A stretch of 55,227 bases of DNA from Bacteroidaceae bacterium (GCA_017617335.1 JAFZWK010000030.1:1-55227); one strand, 5' to 3'. Positions 42,925 through 52,835 are shown, counted from the first letter of the stretch. Notes: generated by a model from the sequence alone, not told the origin. Numbers and translations: made by a program.

Positions 42925-43070
42925 GTTGCAAAGTTGCAAGTTGCATTTCCGTTTTTCAATTTCCGCTCCAAAATAGTGGCATTAAATTTTTATATATATA
43001 AAGGTATTTTCTAGTTTTTTGCTTCTCTTTTCATTTTCAAAAATGCAAATGCAACTTGCAACTTTGCAAC
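42925..43070. repeat. Large inverted repeat with GTTGCA sub-repeats
   Basis: The arms 42925-42948 and 43047-43070 are perfect inverted copies of 24 bp made of repeated GTTGCA words. They enclose 98 bp of very AT-rich DNA including a TATATATATA run. A smaller near-palindrome, TGCGTTTTAAACGCA (42905-42919), sits just after the DUF4248 stop. The design (arms of short direct repeats around an AT-rich core) parallels the repeat at 16918-17162. Confidence 0.85.
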
Positions 43071-43160
43071 AGAAAAGAGTTGTACTTCCATAGAGAAGTT
43101 GAATGATTACATTGGACCATATTCTCGTTGAACTTCTTGATGTGTTGAAGGTTGTTCAAA

Positions 43161-43253
43161 TTAGTGGAAGGCGTGCTGACAGCCATGAGTAACTTTGACT
43201 TCATTGAAGTTCTTGCGCTCCTTTGTACACAGGCGAGCAAATTCGGAATCCAT
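43161..43253 (-). pseudogene. Short open frame, possible gene remnant
   Basis: A 30-codon frame on the minus strand begins MDSEFARLCTKERKNFNEVK and ends HAFH; after the stop the same frame continues with a plausible sequence (EQPSTHQEVQREYGPM). It could be the decayed end of a gene between the inverted repeat and the nucleotidase gene. Family not recognised; chance is possible. The rest of 42895-43265 holds only the inverted repeat. Confidence 0.2.
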
Positions 43254-43265
43254 GCGGGGTGCGTT

Positions 43266-43991
43266 TCACAGGATGGAGCGTTCCTGAATCTCGGAGAGGG
43301 AGTGAATCTCGAATGTTACAGGAGAGGGAGCCGTGAAGGACTCTGGATGAGCATTGAAGAAAATGGTATCCAAGCCAGCATTCTGGGCTCCCAGGATATC
43401 CGTATAGAAGTTGTCGCCTATCATGATGGTGCTCTCAGGCTGAGCCTTACTTGTGCGGAAAGCATACTGGAAAAACTCAGGAGCAGGCTTGTTGGCTCCA
43501 GCATCCTCGCTGAGGATGATAGTATCGAAAAAACCGTACATTTGGCTGGCTTTCAACTTGCGATACTGCACCTCATGGAATCCGTTGCTGCACATGTGAA
43601 GGCGATACCCCCTACCCCGCAGATAATTCATTAGTTCATGGGCTCCTGGGACGACTCCAGGCTTGACGGCACAACACTCGAGGAAGAAATCGCTGACCTG
43701 ATTGCAGAACTCTACAGAGGGCTCCAACTCTTTACCATAAGAGAGAGGACGACGGAAACGCTCGACTATCAGATAATCACGCGTAATCTCACCATGAGCA
43801 TACTGGGTCCACAGTTCGAGATTGGTCTGCCAATATGGAGCATAGAAGTCCTGAGGGTCCGCAAAATAGCGACTGAGACCAAAATGCTCGTAAACGTCAG
43901 AGAGAGCTATCTGGGCATTGCCTCGTGTGTCATAGATTGTGTCATCGAAATCTATGAAAACATCAGCGTATGGAAGTTGAGCGTGGCTCAT
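43266..43991 (-). CDS. YjjG-type HAD pyrimidine nucleotidase
   Basis: 241 residues. HAD motif I is [12 protein letters not shown] (residues 11-22), motif [11 protein letters not shown], the motif III Lys is in [10 protein letters not shown], and motif IV is [14 protein letters not shown]. Similarity is to YjjG-type noncanonical nucleotidases, which dephosphorylate dUMP, dTMP and modified pyrimidine nucleotides and help clean the nucleotide pool. The Maf gene two genes upstream has a comparable house-cleaning job. Its ATG overlaps the lipoprotein stop (ATGA). It is the last gene of the nitroreductase cluster. Confidence 0.88.
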   Translation of the reverse strand: MSHAQLPYADVFIDFDDTIYDTRGNAQIALSDVYEHFGLSRYFADPQDFYAPYWQTNLELWTQYAHGEITRDYLIVERFRRPLSYGKELEPSVEFCNQVSDFFLECCAVKPGVVPGAHELMNYLRGRGYRLHMCSNGFHEVQYRKLKASQMYGFFDTIILSEDAGANKPAPEFFQYAFRTSKAQPESTIMIGDNFYTDILGAQNAGLDTIFFNAHPESFTAPSPVTFEIHSLSEIQERSIL

Positions 43992-44509
43992 TTCGGCAGG
44001 ATATTGATGGCTACAGAACCTGAGGCACCGCCATAGAGTGTGCTGCTGGTGCTGGTGATGCTGCCACTAAGGCCTGACTCGTCGTAGGTCCGCCCGTTCT
44101 GCACCTGAATGCCATCGCTGTAATAACTGTATTTGGCAGTGAATCTGATGGTGGCTCGACCTGCAGCATTGTCGGGAATGGTGAATTTGACGAAGGGATC
44201 ATCGCTGCCATTGGCGTTTCCATCATAGTTGGTCTTCTTGCTTATCTGAATGAGGGTGTCGCAGGTCGAGAAGTCCGTGGGATCTGTTACCGTGCAGGAG
44301 AGAACCCAGGTGTAGGAGGTGGCTTCGATGTTGTGTCCCTTTTGGTCCTGACGAGCAGTCACACGAATGGTATCGCCAGCATAGGGACGAGTGGTGGGAG
44401 AAACTTCGAACCCTTTCCACGTGGGAGGATAGGATACGTACTTGTCGTCGTCATCGCATGCTGCGAGAGCCATGACGAGAATGGGAAGGAGAAGAATGAT
44501 CTTTTTCAT
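43988..44509 (-). CDS. Surface-type lipoprotein of unknown function
   Basis: 173 residues from ATG 44509, chosen because [18 protein letters not shown] is a complete lipoprotein signal; an in-frame ATG at 44554 adds an unlikely charged extension. The lipidated Cys is followed by DDDDK, the acidic pattern that directs lipoproteins to the cell surface in Bacteroidetes. The mature part is beta-rich with an Ig-like look ([26 protein letters not shown]) and an unusual Ser/Gly/Thr-rich end. No family recognised. It sits between maf (59-bp gap) and the nucleotidase gene. Confidence 0.75.
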   Translation of the reverse strand: MKKIILLLPILVMALAACDDDDKYVSYPPTWKGFEVSPTTRPYAGDTIRVTARQDQKGHNIEATSYTWVLSCTVTDPTDFSTCDTLIQISKKTNYDGNANGSDDPFVKFTIPDNAAGRATIRFTAKYSYYSDGIQVQNGRTYDESGLSGSITSTSSTLYGGASGSVAINILPK

Positions 44510-44568
44510 TTTATTGTCTGTTTTTTTGTTTTCTTTTTTATATATCTTGATCAAAAATAATTTTTACA

Positions 44569-45150
44569 TCAAAGAATGTGATGCTCGCGAAGTTTACCGT
44601 AGAGGCGCTGAATGGGGAGGCCCATCACATTGAAATAGGAACCTTCGAGACTGGTGACTCCAACGAATCCTATCCATTCCTGGATACCGTATGCACCAGC
44701 CTTGTCGAAGGGGCGATAAGTTCGTACATAGTAGGAGATTTCATCATCTGTGAGTTCTGCAAAGGTAACATGGCTGACAGAAGAGAAGGAGTCCTGCCAC
44801 TGAGAGGTGGTGATAGTGACTCCCGTAATGACCTGATGAGTACGCCCGCTGAGTTCGCGCAGCATCTGACATGCCTCAGCCTCATCGGCAGGCTTGCCAT
44901 AAACACGTCCATCGAGATAAACGATGGTGTCGGCTGTGATGAGGACCTCATTGGGCTGAAGGGAATATGCCTGTGCCTTCTCGCGCGATATATACTGGGG
45001 AATCTCCTCGCCTGAAAGATCCTTTGGGTACGTCTCGTCTATTCCACCCAAGACGCGAACCTCGAAGGGAACATCCAATCCGCCCAACAGCTCACGTCGT
45101 CGAGGAGAATTGGAAGCCAGTATCAATTTGTAATCCATATTCATTATCAT
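44569..45150 (-). CDS. maf: Maf-like nucleotide pyrophosphatase
   Basis: 193 residues. The Maf signature LASNSPRRRELL lies at residues 10-21, followed by the DET motif (GGIDETYP), SREKA, ITADTIV and KPADEAEA. These proteins hydrolyse dTTP, UTP or modified nucleotides, preventing misincorporation and possibly delaying septation. Three ATGs lie close together (45150, 45144, 45138); the first is given but the third is also possible. In the nitroreductase cluster, 27 bp after kdsC. Confidence 0.93.
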   Translation of the reverse strand: MIMNMDYKLILASNSPRRRELLGGLDVPFEVRVLGGIDETYPKDLSGEEIPQYISREKAQAYSLQPNEVLITADTIVYLDGRVYGKPADEAEACQMLRELSGRTHQVITGVTITTSQWQDSFSSVSHVTFAELTDDEISYYVRTYRPFDKAGAYGIQEWIGFVGVTSLEGSYFNVMGLPIQRLYGKLREHHIL

Positions 45151-45177
45151 CTTTCTGAAGTTACGCGACAGCCAGAC

Positions 45178-45696
45178 TTACCAACCAAAGGCCTTCTCGT
45201 CGGCCATCCACTTGCCCTGAGCACGCAGAACCTGCTCGATAACATCGCGTCCGCATCCATAACCTCCTCGAAGGGGACTGACGTAGAGGCTGATTCCACG
45301 AATCTCAGGAGCCGCATCGGCAGGACAGCAAGGACAGCCACAGAGCCTCATCACCTGATAGTCAGGAATATCATCGCCCATATAGAGTATCTCCTCGTCA
45401 AGGAGTCCGTACTTCTGGCGGAATGCCTCGTAGGTAGTGACCTTAACTGCAGCACCCAGAAAGACATCCTGGATACCCAACCCTTCGTAGCGACGACGTA
45501 CCGCCTCTGTATCGGCTCCTGAAATGATGCCCACGCGAAGGCCCATCTTGACAGCGAGTTGGAGGGCATAGCCATCCTTGATATTTACAGTGCGGAGAGG
45601 AGTTCCGCTGATATCCATACCTATCGTTTCGGCACTGAGGACTCCATCCACATCGAAGACCACAGCACGAATGCGGGTCAAATCATAATTTATCAT
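45178..45696 (-). CDS. kdsC: 3-deoxy-D-manno-octulosonate 8-phosphate phosphatase
   Basis: 172-residue HAD phosphatase of the KdsC type, releasing Kdo for lipopolysaccharide synthesis. Motif I is [12 protein letters not shown], motif [11 protein letters not shown], and motif [14 protein letters not shown]. It has no cap domain, as expected for the tetrameric KdsC family. It overlaps the DUF2520 gene by 14 bp. kdsA, kdsB and kdsD are not in the window. Confidence 0.9.
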   Translation of the reverse strand: MINYDLTRIRAVVFDVDGVLSAETIGMDISGTPLRTVNIKDGYALQLAVKMGLRVGIISGADTEAVRRRYEGLGIQDVFLGAAVKVTTYEAFRQKYGLLDEEILYMGDDIPDYQVMRLCGCPCCPADAAPEIRGISLYVSPLRGGYGCGRDVIEQVLRAQGKWMADEKAFGW

Positions 45697-46474
45697 GTAT
45701 ACTGCGACTCAATAGTTTATATATCTCTTGCATTTGAGGGTCATCAGCCAACAGGTCGAGATGACGCTCCATCACGTTCTGGTCATAGCGGACAGCAGGC
45801 CCTGTCTGTGCCTCATGGGGAGGAAGGGAATGAACCTTGCTGGCAGTCTCGTCGACAAGAGGAAACATCACGCTGAAAGGGATGTCGTGCGACTCCAGGA
45901 TACGGGCACTGAGGTCATACATGTGATTGACAAAATTGCAGGCAAAGACAGCACTCAGATGGAGGTAACGACGCTTCTCGCCATCAAGCCGATAAACCTG
46001 CTGGCTAAGGGCACGAGCCAATAACTCCATCATGCGCATATCCGTCTGGCTCTCAAGGAAAATGGGAACCTGACGAAAATCGACTGGACGCGACTTGCTG
46101 AAAGTCTGCATGGGATAAAAGACACCACGTCGCAGAGTGGGCAGGACATCGAGCGGCATACTGCCCGCCGTGTGGAGGAAAAGGGCTCCTGCTCCCCTGC
46201 AAGGGCTCCCCACCAATGCTACCCTACGCAAATGAGCATAGAGGCGTGAGGCCAAATCCTGGAGCACTGCATCGCTCACACAGAAGAAATAAACCTCGGC
46301 TTCAGGCAGAACCTCGGTTATATCCGTTGTGAAAGGACAATCGAGCAAGGCAGCCAAACAGGAGGCAGACTCCTCTGTTCGACTGAAGACCTGCAGCACA
46401 CGATGACCCGCCTGCTGAAGTGCCTGACTGAGATGAGTAGCCAGATTGCCTGCTCCTATAAAGATGATGTCCAT
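45683..46474 (-). CDS. DUF2520 Rossmann-fold protein
   Basis: 263 residues. The N-terminal Rossmann motif is [16 protein letters not shown] (4-19), and a predicted dehydrogenase-type domain runs to about 120. The C-terminal DUF2520 domain (about 130-255) includes [16 protein letters not shown]. Family members resemble pantoate- or 6-phosphogluconate-type dehydrogenases, but the reaction is unknown to me. It lies 19 bp after the nitroreductase gene and is coupled to kdsC by overlap. Confidence 0.85.
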   Translation of the reverse strand: MDIIFIGAGNLATHLSQALQQAGHRVLQVFSRTEESASCLAALLDCPFTTDITEVLPEAEVYFFCVSDAVLQDLASRLYAHLRRVALVGSPCRGAGALFLHTAGSMPLDVLPTLRRGVFYPMQTFSKSRPVDFRQVPIFLESQTDMRMMELLARALSQQVYRLDGEKRRYLHLSAVFACNFVNHMYDLSARILESHDIPFSVMFPLVDETASKVHSLPPHEAQTGPAVRYDQNVMERHLDLLADDPQMQEIYKLLSRSIHDKL

Positions 46475-46493
46475 CCTCTGCGTAATCTCCCTT

Positions 46494-47021
46494 TTAGTAC
46501 TGACCTAAATGAACCTTCTCCCAAAGGAGACGATCCTCGTTGAAAGGCTTGCGTTCCATTCCCTTGTGACCTAAAGCGATGATACTGAGTACACGCAGAT
46601 TCTCAGGTATTCCCAAGATATTCCTCACATTGTCTTCAGCAGGATTGCCCTCAGCATCATAACGATCACGAATCTGAATCCAGCAACTGCCTAACCCCAA
46701 ATCCTCAGCCTGAAGGAGCATCATGGTGCTGGCCACAGAAGCGTCCTCAATCCAAACGTCGCTGACAGCTGGGTCGCCCAAGACGACCACAGCCAAGGGA
46801 GCCTCTTCCAAAAAGGCTGAGCCTTGAGCCTTAGAGGCAGACAACAGGACGAGCTTCTCGTGATCATCTACCACTACAAATTCCCAACTATGAAGTCCCT
46901 TGCTGCTGGGGGCCATCAGGGCAGCCCGCAAAAGGAGTTTCACATCCTCAGGATCCAACAAGTCCTGAGTAAACTTGCGCATCGAACGACGCTGCTTTAT
47001 CAATTCGCTGAATTTTTCCAT
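46494..47021 (-). CDS. Nitroreductase family protein
   Basis: 175 residues from ATG 47021, preferred to a TTG eight codons upstream because AAAAGGA lies just ahead. The FMN-binding pattern is clear: IKQRRSMRKF, APSSKGLHSWEFVVV, AEDLGLGSCWIQI and IIALGHKG. NAD(P)H-dependent flavoenzyme of unknown natural substrate. First gene of a six-gene minus-strand cluster with a full promoter (47123-47154) and a leader of about 95 nt. Confidence 0.92.
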   Translation of the reverse strand: MEKFSELIKQRRSMRKFTQDLLDPEDVKLLLRAALMAPSSKGLHSWEFVVVDDHEKLVLLSASKAQGSAFLEEAPLAVVVLGDPAVSDVWIEDASVASTMMLLQAEDLGLGSCWIQIRDRYDAEGNPAEDNVRNILGIPENLRVLSIIALGHKGMERKPFNEDRLLWEKVHLGQY

Positions 47022-47122
47022 AAATCCTTTTATATTCGAGCCCAACTTCCTATTCTTTGAATCTCTGACTACTTCTGTATTTCATTGGAAGCACAAAGAA
47101 CCCAATCGTATGCTTAAACGTG

Positions 47123-47154
47123 CAAAAGTACATAATAAATACAACAGAAACAAA
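47123..47154 (-). promoter_or_regulatory. Promoter of the nitroreductase-kdsC-maf cluster
   Basis: On the minus strand TTTG (47154-47151), a 20-bp gap and TACTTTTG (47130-47123). Confidence 0.7.
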
Positions 47155-47210
47155 CAAAACCCTCAAAATTTAAGATGAATCAGACAAATCCAGTTCAAAG
47201 AATCATGAGG

Positions 47211-47768
47211 TTATTTTCTGATTGTGGCTTCGCGTTCACCGTCCCAGTAACCACAATCCAACTCAAAGAAAGTGGAAGTATATGGAATGGTCAACGAAGT
47301 TTTGATAATGACGACTTGACAAAGGTGACTTACCTCGTCAAGACGAAAAATCAGTTCCTCGTGAGGCATAAACTGCACATTGCTGAGGTCGAGAACCTGA
47401 CTCAACCTTGCCTTGTAGTCATTCCATCCAGGCGCCAACTTTTCAGAGAGAACCTGTTGCTCCTGATCTTGATAGATGTGGGCAAAGACATGAGGAGCCT
47501 CTTTAATCATGCCGTCAACCACCTTGACAACTTCATCGTAAGGTTCCGTGGCAAATAAGGTTGTGATGCCTGGGTTGGTCTGCAAGGGATAAGCCATATC
47601 AGTAACAACAATCCAGTTGCGATGTCCCAGCAAAGGCATTTCCTTCTTTAAAAATTTTTTCCAATCACTGACATCATCATCCGCTTTCTGTTCATTTGGG
47701 CAAACCTTTGGCTGACAGGCAGCGAGTATGATACTGCCGCACAACAGCATTGCACTAAAGAATTTCAT
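47211..47768 (-). CDS. RbsD/FucU-like lipoprotein
   Basis: 185 residues from ATG 47768, which begins a lipoprotein signal ending LAAC (Cys18); a 14-codon extension is in frame but breaks the signal. The mature protein has LLGHRNWIVVTDMAYP (about 46-61), matching the RbsD/FucU sugar-mutarotase motif GHxxxIVIxDxxxP, with His49 and Asp57 at the right distance. RbsD and FucU are cytosolic pyranase/mutarotases, so a lipid-anchored version is unusual. It begins 47 bp after the GH116 stop and may process a sugar released by that enzyme. That role is inference. Confidence 0.65.
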   Translation of the reverse strand: MKFFSAMLLCGSIILAACQPKVCPNEQKADDDVSDWKKFLKKEMPLLGHRNWIVVTDMAYPLQTNPGITTLFATEPYDEVVKVVDGMIKEAPHVFAHIYQDQEQQVLSEKLAPGWNDYKARLSQVLDLSNVQFMPHEELIFRLDEVSHLCQVVIIKTSLTIPYTSTFFELDCGYWDGEREATIRK

Positions 47769-47815
47769 GAGATATGAAGAATATAGGGAAGAAACATAGA
47801 GGGAAAACAAAATGG

Positions 47816-50338
47816 TTATCGAGAGGAGGATACATACTTCGTCGTTTTATTGCCAACCGTTATTTTGTCAAGTGGAAGGTCACCTTTCAAGACAGTTAAC
47901 TTGGCGGTTCCATCAGCTTTGACCTCACACATGCCCCAAGCATACCCTGTACTCCAGAAGTAGTTACCTGGAACGTCCGTAAAGATAATGTGGCGATCTA
48001 CGGCAGAGTAATGGAAACCACTCAGAGCCAAGATGCCAGCCCAAGAGGCCATAGAACGTGCGTAGTGATGTCCACACTCAGGTTCGCTGAAAGGATTGCG
48101 CTTGGCGCCATCAAAACGGTCACGTATGGATTTTATGCACTTCAAGCCATCAGCCGTCATGCCCTCGTACAGCATCCCTACAGCAGCGCAGTACTCGAAG
48201 CCTGTCATAGCCTCAGCGAAATAGGGGAAGGGCACTTCCAGTCGTCCCTTAGGCCACGAGGCCATAAGCAATCCTGACTCCTTACCATAGACAAAGGAAC
48301 GCATATTGTTGAAATGGCGGCTAAAGTCTTCGAGATAGTTGTACTTCATGATGCTTTGCAACGTCGTGCGAATATGTTCTTTATCACCCAAATAACCCAA
48401 GCCACAAATATGCGCCATATATTGTCCCACAAGTTGGTCTACAAGACATCCTCGTCCAAGTTGAAAGTCAGGAATTTTCGTTGCAGGATCATCCATGTCG
48501 ATATATTCAAACGTCTCAGGGTCTGTGATGTGGTGCTCGTAATACTCACCATTGAACAGATTCGCATCCATCCATTGACTGCCTTTTACAAATAAGGTGT
48601 GGCATTTCTTTGCAAAGGCTTTGTCCTTCATGGCTTTCGCCATCTCTTCAGCAGCACGCAAGGCACCCATATACCAGAAACCCATTTGGGGGTTGGGGCC
48701 AAAATAGTTGACATCCATCGTGTTATGCTGCGACCCTTCCATGACGCCATCCTGATTGGCATCCCAACTCCTCTTTCCGTCTATGCCGTTGTCTTCAAGC
48801 CAGGCATAACCCAGCACCTTCTTCACCTGTTCCCAATTCTTGGCGAGGAACTGGTTGTCGCCTGATAACTGCCATTCTCGATACATCTTCATGACGCATC
48901 CCATCTGTCCGTCTGCAGCAGGAGAGTTGCGCTTTGCAGCCTCAGAAAGCGGCAAGTCTGCACGGAAATTCATCAAGCCGTTGTCTTTCGTAGCGTAGTT
49001 GAACTCCACGTCACGCATCGACCTTGCCAAATCGCCAAAGAGGAAAGGTGTTGCCACCTCGTAGTTCCACACGTGCGTACACGACCCATGACACGACCCG
49101 TCTCTGTTCCAGACTCCCTCCCATCCCATCATGTGTCCGTCAGGCAAACGAAAGACGGTCTGGGAGCGCAATACGCAGAGATTGAAGAGAGCCGCCTCCT
49201 TGACGACATCAGGGTAACTACTCGACAAGAGAGAATTGACGAAGAGACGTGTGTCAGCCTCTAACTGCGCCATTCTGGGCACGATCTTCGTTGCTGCCTC
49301 CCAGGCATCAGCATAAAGCGTACTGTAATAGTTGCCAACAGTAGTTGGCGACCATGCCTTGCGGTTAGGATAGTTCCAAGTCAGATAAAAGACGAAGGTT
49401 TCCTTCTGCCCAGCCCCAATACGTTTCTTCACAGCGAGCGATCCCATTGGATCTACCTCCAGGGGCCATACCTTTTCCTCCAGCATACCATCGCTGCTGA
49501 AGTCATCCCAGAAGTTCAGAATAGTGTTCTGCCAGGCATTAGGTTTGTTGCAAGTGCGGAAGGTAACACCCTCACTGCTTGTCGTCGTCAGGGCCATCGT
49601 TCCCCATGCCTGGTCTTCCTTATTCACGCCTTCAGAGTAGTAATAAATACCTCGCAGACCATCAGCCTCACGAAACACATTCTTATTGTCCTTGCATCCT
49701 GCCATATCGTTGTGGCCTCGCCCATCACGTCCAATGAAGTTACGCATTGTAGCACAAACGGCCACATCCATTCCTACATTCGACGTATTTGTCACCTCGT
49801 AGGCAAGCACAGCCACAGGCAAGCCGCTGTCGTCGCTGTTGCAGGGGATGAGAGGATTGAACCCCTTGATGCGTACCTTCACAGGAAGCTTCGAGTCAGA
49901 AAGGTTGACTTGTCCGAAAGGATAGGCCGCATCGAAGGAAGCACTCTCGAAACGTGGCAAGCCATGATGGTTAACTTCTTCGCCGCCACCTCCACGAACG
50001 TATTCATGGGAATAGAGTGGTCCCTCGAGCAACGTCGTCGTGGCAGCCTGGTTGTCAGGTTTGACGTAAATGGCAAAGAAAGGTGTGTTGCTGCTGCCCG
50101 TATAAACGGTACTGAAGCCTTTGGCTGGAATGTTCATGATTTCCCAGTCACGCAATTCTCCCCGTCCACCCAAGGACACTTGCCCAGTACCAATACCGCC
50201 TAATGGCAAGGCAACTTGGAAAAGATGGTTCCCATCGTAATGTTTCAGTACAGGCCACTCGCTGGGCTTCCATTCCGAAGCATTCATGCTCAGCGATACT
50301 AAGACCATAATCAATGTTGACAAAAACGTTCTCCTCAT
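47816..50338 (-). CDS. GH116 family glycoside hydrolase, secreted
   Basis: 840 residues with signal peptide (ending SMNAS). An N-terminal beta-sandwich (about 25-330) with LPLGGIGTGQVSLGGRGEL precedes an (alpha/alpha)6 domain (about 350-810) that holds GVMEGSQHNTMD; Glu534 is the expected nucleophile. Family 116 includes beta-glucosidases, beta-xylosidases and GBA2-type glucosylceramidases. In gut bacteria it may act on plant beta-glucosides or host glycolipids; not decidable here. It forms a pair with the RbsD/FucU-like lipoprotein gene and is divergent from the TonB-dependent receptor gene. Confidence 0.92.
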   Translation of the reverse strand: MRRTFLSTLIMVLVSLSMNASEWKPSEWPVLKHYDGNHLFQVALPLGGIGTGQVSLGGRGELRDWEIMNIPAKGFSTVYTGSSNTPFFAIYVKPDNQAATTTLLEGPLYSHEYVRGGGGEEVNHHGLPRFESASFDAAYPFGQVNLSDSKLPVKVRIKGFNPLIPCNSDDSGLPVAVLAYEVTNTSNVGMDVAVCATMRNFIGRDGRGHNDMAGCKDNKNVFREADGLRGIYYYSEGVNKEDQAWGTMALTTTSSEGVTFRTCNKPNAWQNTILNFWDDFSSDGMLEEKVWPLEVDPMGSLAVKKRIGAGQKETFVFYLTWNYPNRKAWSPTTVGNYYSTLYADAWEAATKIVPRMAQLEADTRLFVNSLLSSSYPDVVKEAALFNLCVLRSQTVFRLPDGHMMGWEGVWNRDGSCHGSCTHVWNYEVATPFLFGDLARSMRDVEFNYATKDNGLMNFRADLPLSEAAKRNSPAADGQMGCVMKMYREWQLSGDNQFLAKNWEQVKKVLGYAWLEDNGIDGKRSWDANQDGVMEGSQHNTMDVNYFGPNPQMGFWYMGALRAAEEMAKAMKDKAFAKKCHTLFVKGSQWMDANLFNGEYYEHHITDPETFEYIDMDDPATKIPDFQLGRGCLVDQLVGQYMAHICGLGYLGDKEHIRTTLQSIMKYNYLEDFSRHFNNMRSFVYGKESGLLMASWPKGRLEVPFPYFAEAMTGFEYCAAVGMLYEGMTADGLKCIKSIRDRFDGAKRNPFSEPECGHHYARSMASWAGILALSGFHYSAVDRHIIFTDVPGNYFWSTGYAWGMCEVKADGTAKLTVLKGDLPLDKITVGNKTTKYVSSSR

Positions 50339-50372
50339 GGTGTTTTCTGCTATAATTTTCTACATTTCGACA

Positions 50373-50380
50373 CAAAGTTA
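50373..50380 (-). promoter_or_regulatory. -7 box of the GH116 gene
   Basis: TAACTTTG on the minus strand, 34 bp before the start. A TTTG at 50407-50404 is 23 bp upstream, a little far for a -33 box. Confidence 0.5.
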
Positions 50381-50435
50381 AGAAAAAGTTGACAGGGAAT
50401 ATACAAAAAAGGGCGTTTTTTACGTTAATTATTCG

Positions 50436-52835
50436 ATGAGACGACTGTACATATTAATATATGTAATGGTTTTGTGTCCCTTTTTCACCCTTGCACAGGA
50501 GACGAAGGAGTCACAAGACACGGCCAGCGTACACCTGAAAGGTCGAGTCGTGGACGAGAACCAATCCCCAGTAGAATTCGCTACTGTGCGTGTGGAAGGG
50601 CAACCTATCGGCACGACAACCGACCTGAACGGACAGTATCGACTTAGCTTCAAGACAGCCGACAGCGTAGTGATTCTCTACAACATGATAGGTTACGAGA
50701 AACGTCGCCGTGTGCTGAAAAAACCCAAGGGAAACCTAACCCTCAACATCGTGATGCAAAGCGCAGGAAAGGACATGACCGAGGTGACTGTGAGCGACAC
50801 GAGACGACAGATGGGGACAACACAAGAGCTGAACACCAAAGACCTGAAACGCATGCCCAGCACGACTGGCAACGCAGTGGAGGAGCTGGTGGCTACCCAG
50901 GCAGGAGTGAGCACACACAATGAACTTTCGAGCCAGTATAACGTGCGTGGCGGCTCCTTCGACGAGAACTGTGTCTACATCAACGGAGTGGAGGTCTATC
51001 GTCCCTTGCTCATCAGCAGCGGCCAACAGGAAGGACTCTCCATAATCAACAGCGACATGGTGGAGAAGGTTAACTTCAGCGCTGGTGGGTTTGAAGCCAA
51101 ATACGGCGACAAGATGAGCAGCGTACTCGACATCACATACGCCAGACCCCAAAAGGCAGAGGGAAGCGTGCAGGCCAGTCTTCTGGGAACCAACATATAT
51201 GGTGGATACGGCAACCAAAAGTTCAGTTTCAGCAATGGCCTGCGATACAAGACAAACCAGTACATGCTGGGGAGCCTGGAGACAAAAGGTGAGTACAAAC
51301 CCAAATTCCTCGACTACCAGGCTTATTTGAGCTGGACGCCAAGCAAGAACTGGTCGGTGGATGTGATAGGATACATCAGCAAGAACAATTACAATTTCAC
51401 CCCCAAGAATCGTGAAACGAAATTCGGTACGCTCGAAGACGTGAAGAGTTTCACCGTTTACTTCGATGGTAAGGAGAAAGACCTCTTCCGCACCCTTTTC
51501 GGCACAATGAAGCTGACACGCAAGATGGGCAAAACGGGCGCCCTGAGTCTGGCAGCTTCAGCCTTCAACACTCGCGAGCGCGAGACCTATGACATACAGG
51601 GACAATACTGGCTCAACGAGACTACGGAAGACGAGCAGTTGGGCGTGGGCACCTATATGGAACATGCCAGAAACTACCTGAACAGCAAGTCGCAAACGCT
51701 GAAACTAGCCTACGACTATGCCAAGAGCCATCACCACCTGCAGACAGGACTTTCATGGAAACACGAAAGCATCGACGAGAACAGCCGTGAATGGGAATAC
51801 CGCGACAGCAGCGGTTACAGCATTCCTCATACAGGGGAAGACCTGAAGGTGATTTACAACCTGAAGAGCGTGAACGATATCAGCAGCAATGCAATGGAAT
51901 TCTTCGCCCAGGACACGTATCGGAACGAGAGCAAGGTGGGCATCCTGAGCTTGAACTATGGCACCCGCCTGAGTTACTGGAGCTGGAATGGGGAATGGCT
52001 TTTCTCGCCTCGCGTGAATCTGGGTTTCGTGCCCTCCTGCAACGAGAACCTCACTTTCCGTCTGGCCACAGGTATGTACTACCAACGCCCCTTCTACAAG
52101 GAACTTCGCGACACAGTAACCACCAACGGGAATACTGTGGTGCAACTCAACGAGAACATAAAGAGCCAACGATCCTTCCAGGTAGTGGCTGGCATGGAAT
52201 ATAAGTTCCGCATGAGCGAGCGACCTTTCAAGTTTACTACCGAGGTCTACTACAAGGCTCAAAGCAACCTGAATCCCTACAACGTGGATAACGTGAAGAT
52301 TGTCTACTATGGTAACAACATCGCCGATGGATACGTGGTGGGAGCCGACCTTAAGCTCTACGGCGAGTTCATCCCTGGGACAGACTCTTGGATCAGCTTT
52401 GGTTTAATGAAGGCTCAGATGAACCTCAACGGTAAGAGCATCCCCCAGCCTACTGACCAACGCTATAACTTCAATTTCTTCTTCAGCGACTTCTTCCCTG
52501 GCACCACAAAATGGAAGATGAACCTGAAAGCCAGCTTTGCAGATGGCCTACCCTTCGGACCTCCGCACACAGGACTTGAGAGACAGGCCTTCCGTGCTCC
52601 TGCCTACAAGCGCGTGGACATTGGCATGAACTACCGTCTTTTGGACAACGAGGACCATCATCTGAGGTCGAACGTGGTGAAGAACATCTGGTTGGGACTG
52701 GACTGCTTCAACATCTTCGGCTTGAACAATGTGAGCAGCTACTATTGGGTTACCGATATCAGCAATCACCAGTATGCCGTGCCCAACTACCTGACAGGTA
52801 GAATGATCAACGGACGTATCCTGATAGAATTCTGA
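50436..52835 (+). CDS. TonB-dependent outer-membrane receptor with carboxypeptidase-regulatory-like domain
   Basis: 799 residues with signal peptide (ending FFTLAQ). An N-terminal CarboxypepD-regulatory-like domain (about 33-112) has LKGRVVDENQSPVEFATVRVEG and TDLNGQYRL. The plug follows (about 118-235), with STTGNAVEELVATQAGVSTHNELSSQYNVRGG, then a beta-barrel ending GRMINGRILIEF with C-terminal Phe. No SusD-like gene is nearby, so it is not a standard SusC/SusD pair and may take up a metal chelate, vitamin or other small ligand. Divergent from GH116, with no clear -7 box of its own. Confidence 0.92.
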   Translation: MRRLYILIYVMVLCPFFTLAQETKESQDTASVHLKGRVVDENQSPVEFATVRVEGQPIGTTTDLNGQYRLSFKTADSVVILYNMIGYEKRRRVLKKPKGNLTLNIVMQSAGKDMTEVTVSDTRRQMGTTQELNTKDLKRMPSTTGNAVEELVATQAGVSTHNELSSQYNVRGGSFDENCVYINGVEVYRPLLISSGQQEGLSIINSDMVEKVNFSAGGFEAKYGDKMSSVLDITYARPQKAEGSVQASLLGTNIYGGYGNQKFSFSNGLRYKTNQYMLGSLETKGEYKPKFLDYQAYLSWTPSKNWSVDVIGYISKNNYNFTPKNRETKFGTLEDVKSFTVYFDGKEKDLFRTLFGTMKLTRKMGKTGALSLAASAFNTRERETYDIQGQYWLNETTEDEQLGVGTYMEHARNYLNSKSQTLKLAYDYAKSHHHLQTGLSWKHESIDENSREWEYRDSSGYSIPHTGEDLKVIYNLKSVNDISSNAMEFFAQDTYRNESKVGILSLNYGTRLSYWSWNGEWLFSPRVNLGFVPSCNENLTFRLATGMYYQRPFYKELRDTVTTNGNTVVQLNENIKSQRSFQVVAGMEYKFRMSERPFKFTTEVYYKAQSNLNPYNVDNVKIVYYGNNIADGYVVGADLKLYGEFIPGTDSWISFGLMKAQMNLNGKSIPQPTDQRYNFNFFFSDFFPGTTKWKMNLKASFADGLPFGPPHTGLERQAFRAPAYKRVDIGMNYRLLDNEDHHLRSNVVKNIWLGLDCFNIFGLNNVSSYYWVTDISNHQYAVPNYLTGRMINGRILIEF

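Noticed and set aside
43152-43634. Plus-strand open frame of 160 codons overlapping the nucleotidase gene
   Set aside because: Mostly antisense to the HAD nucleotidase; translation shows no domain.
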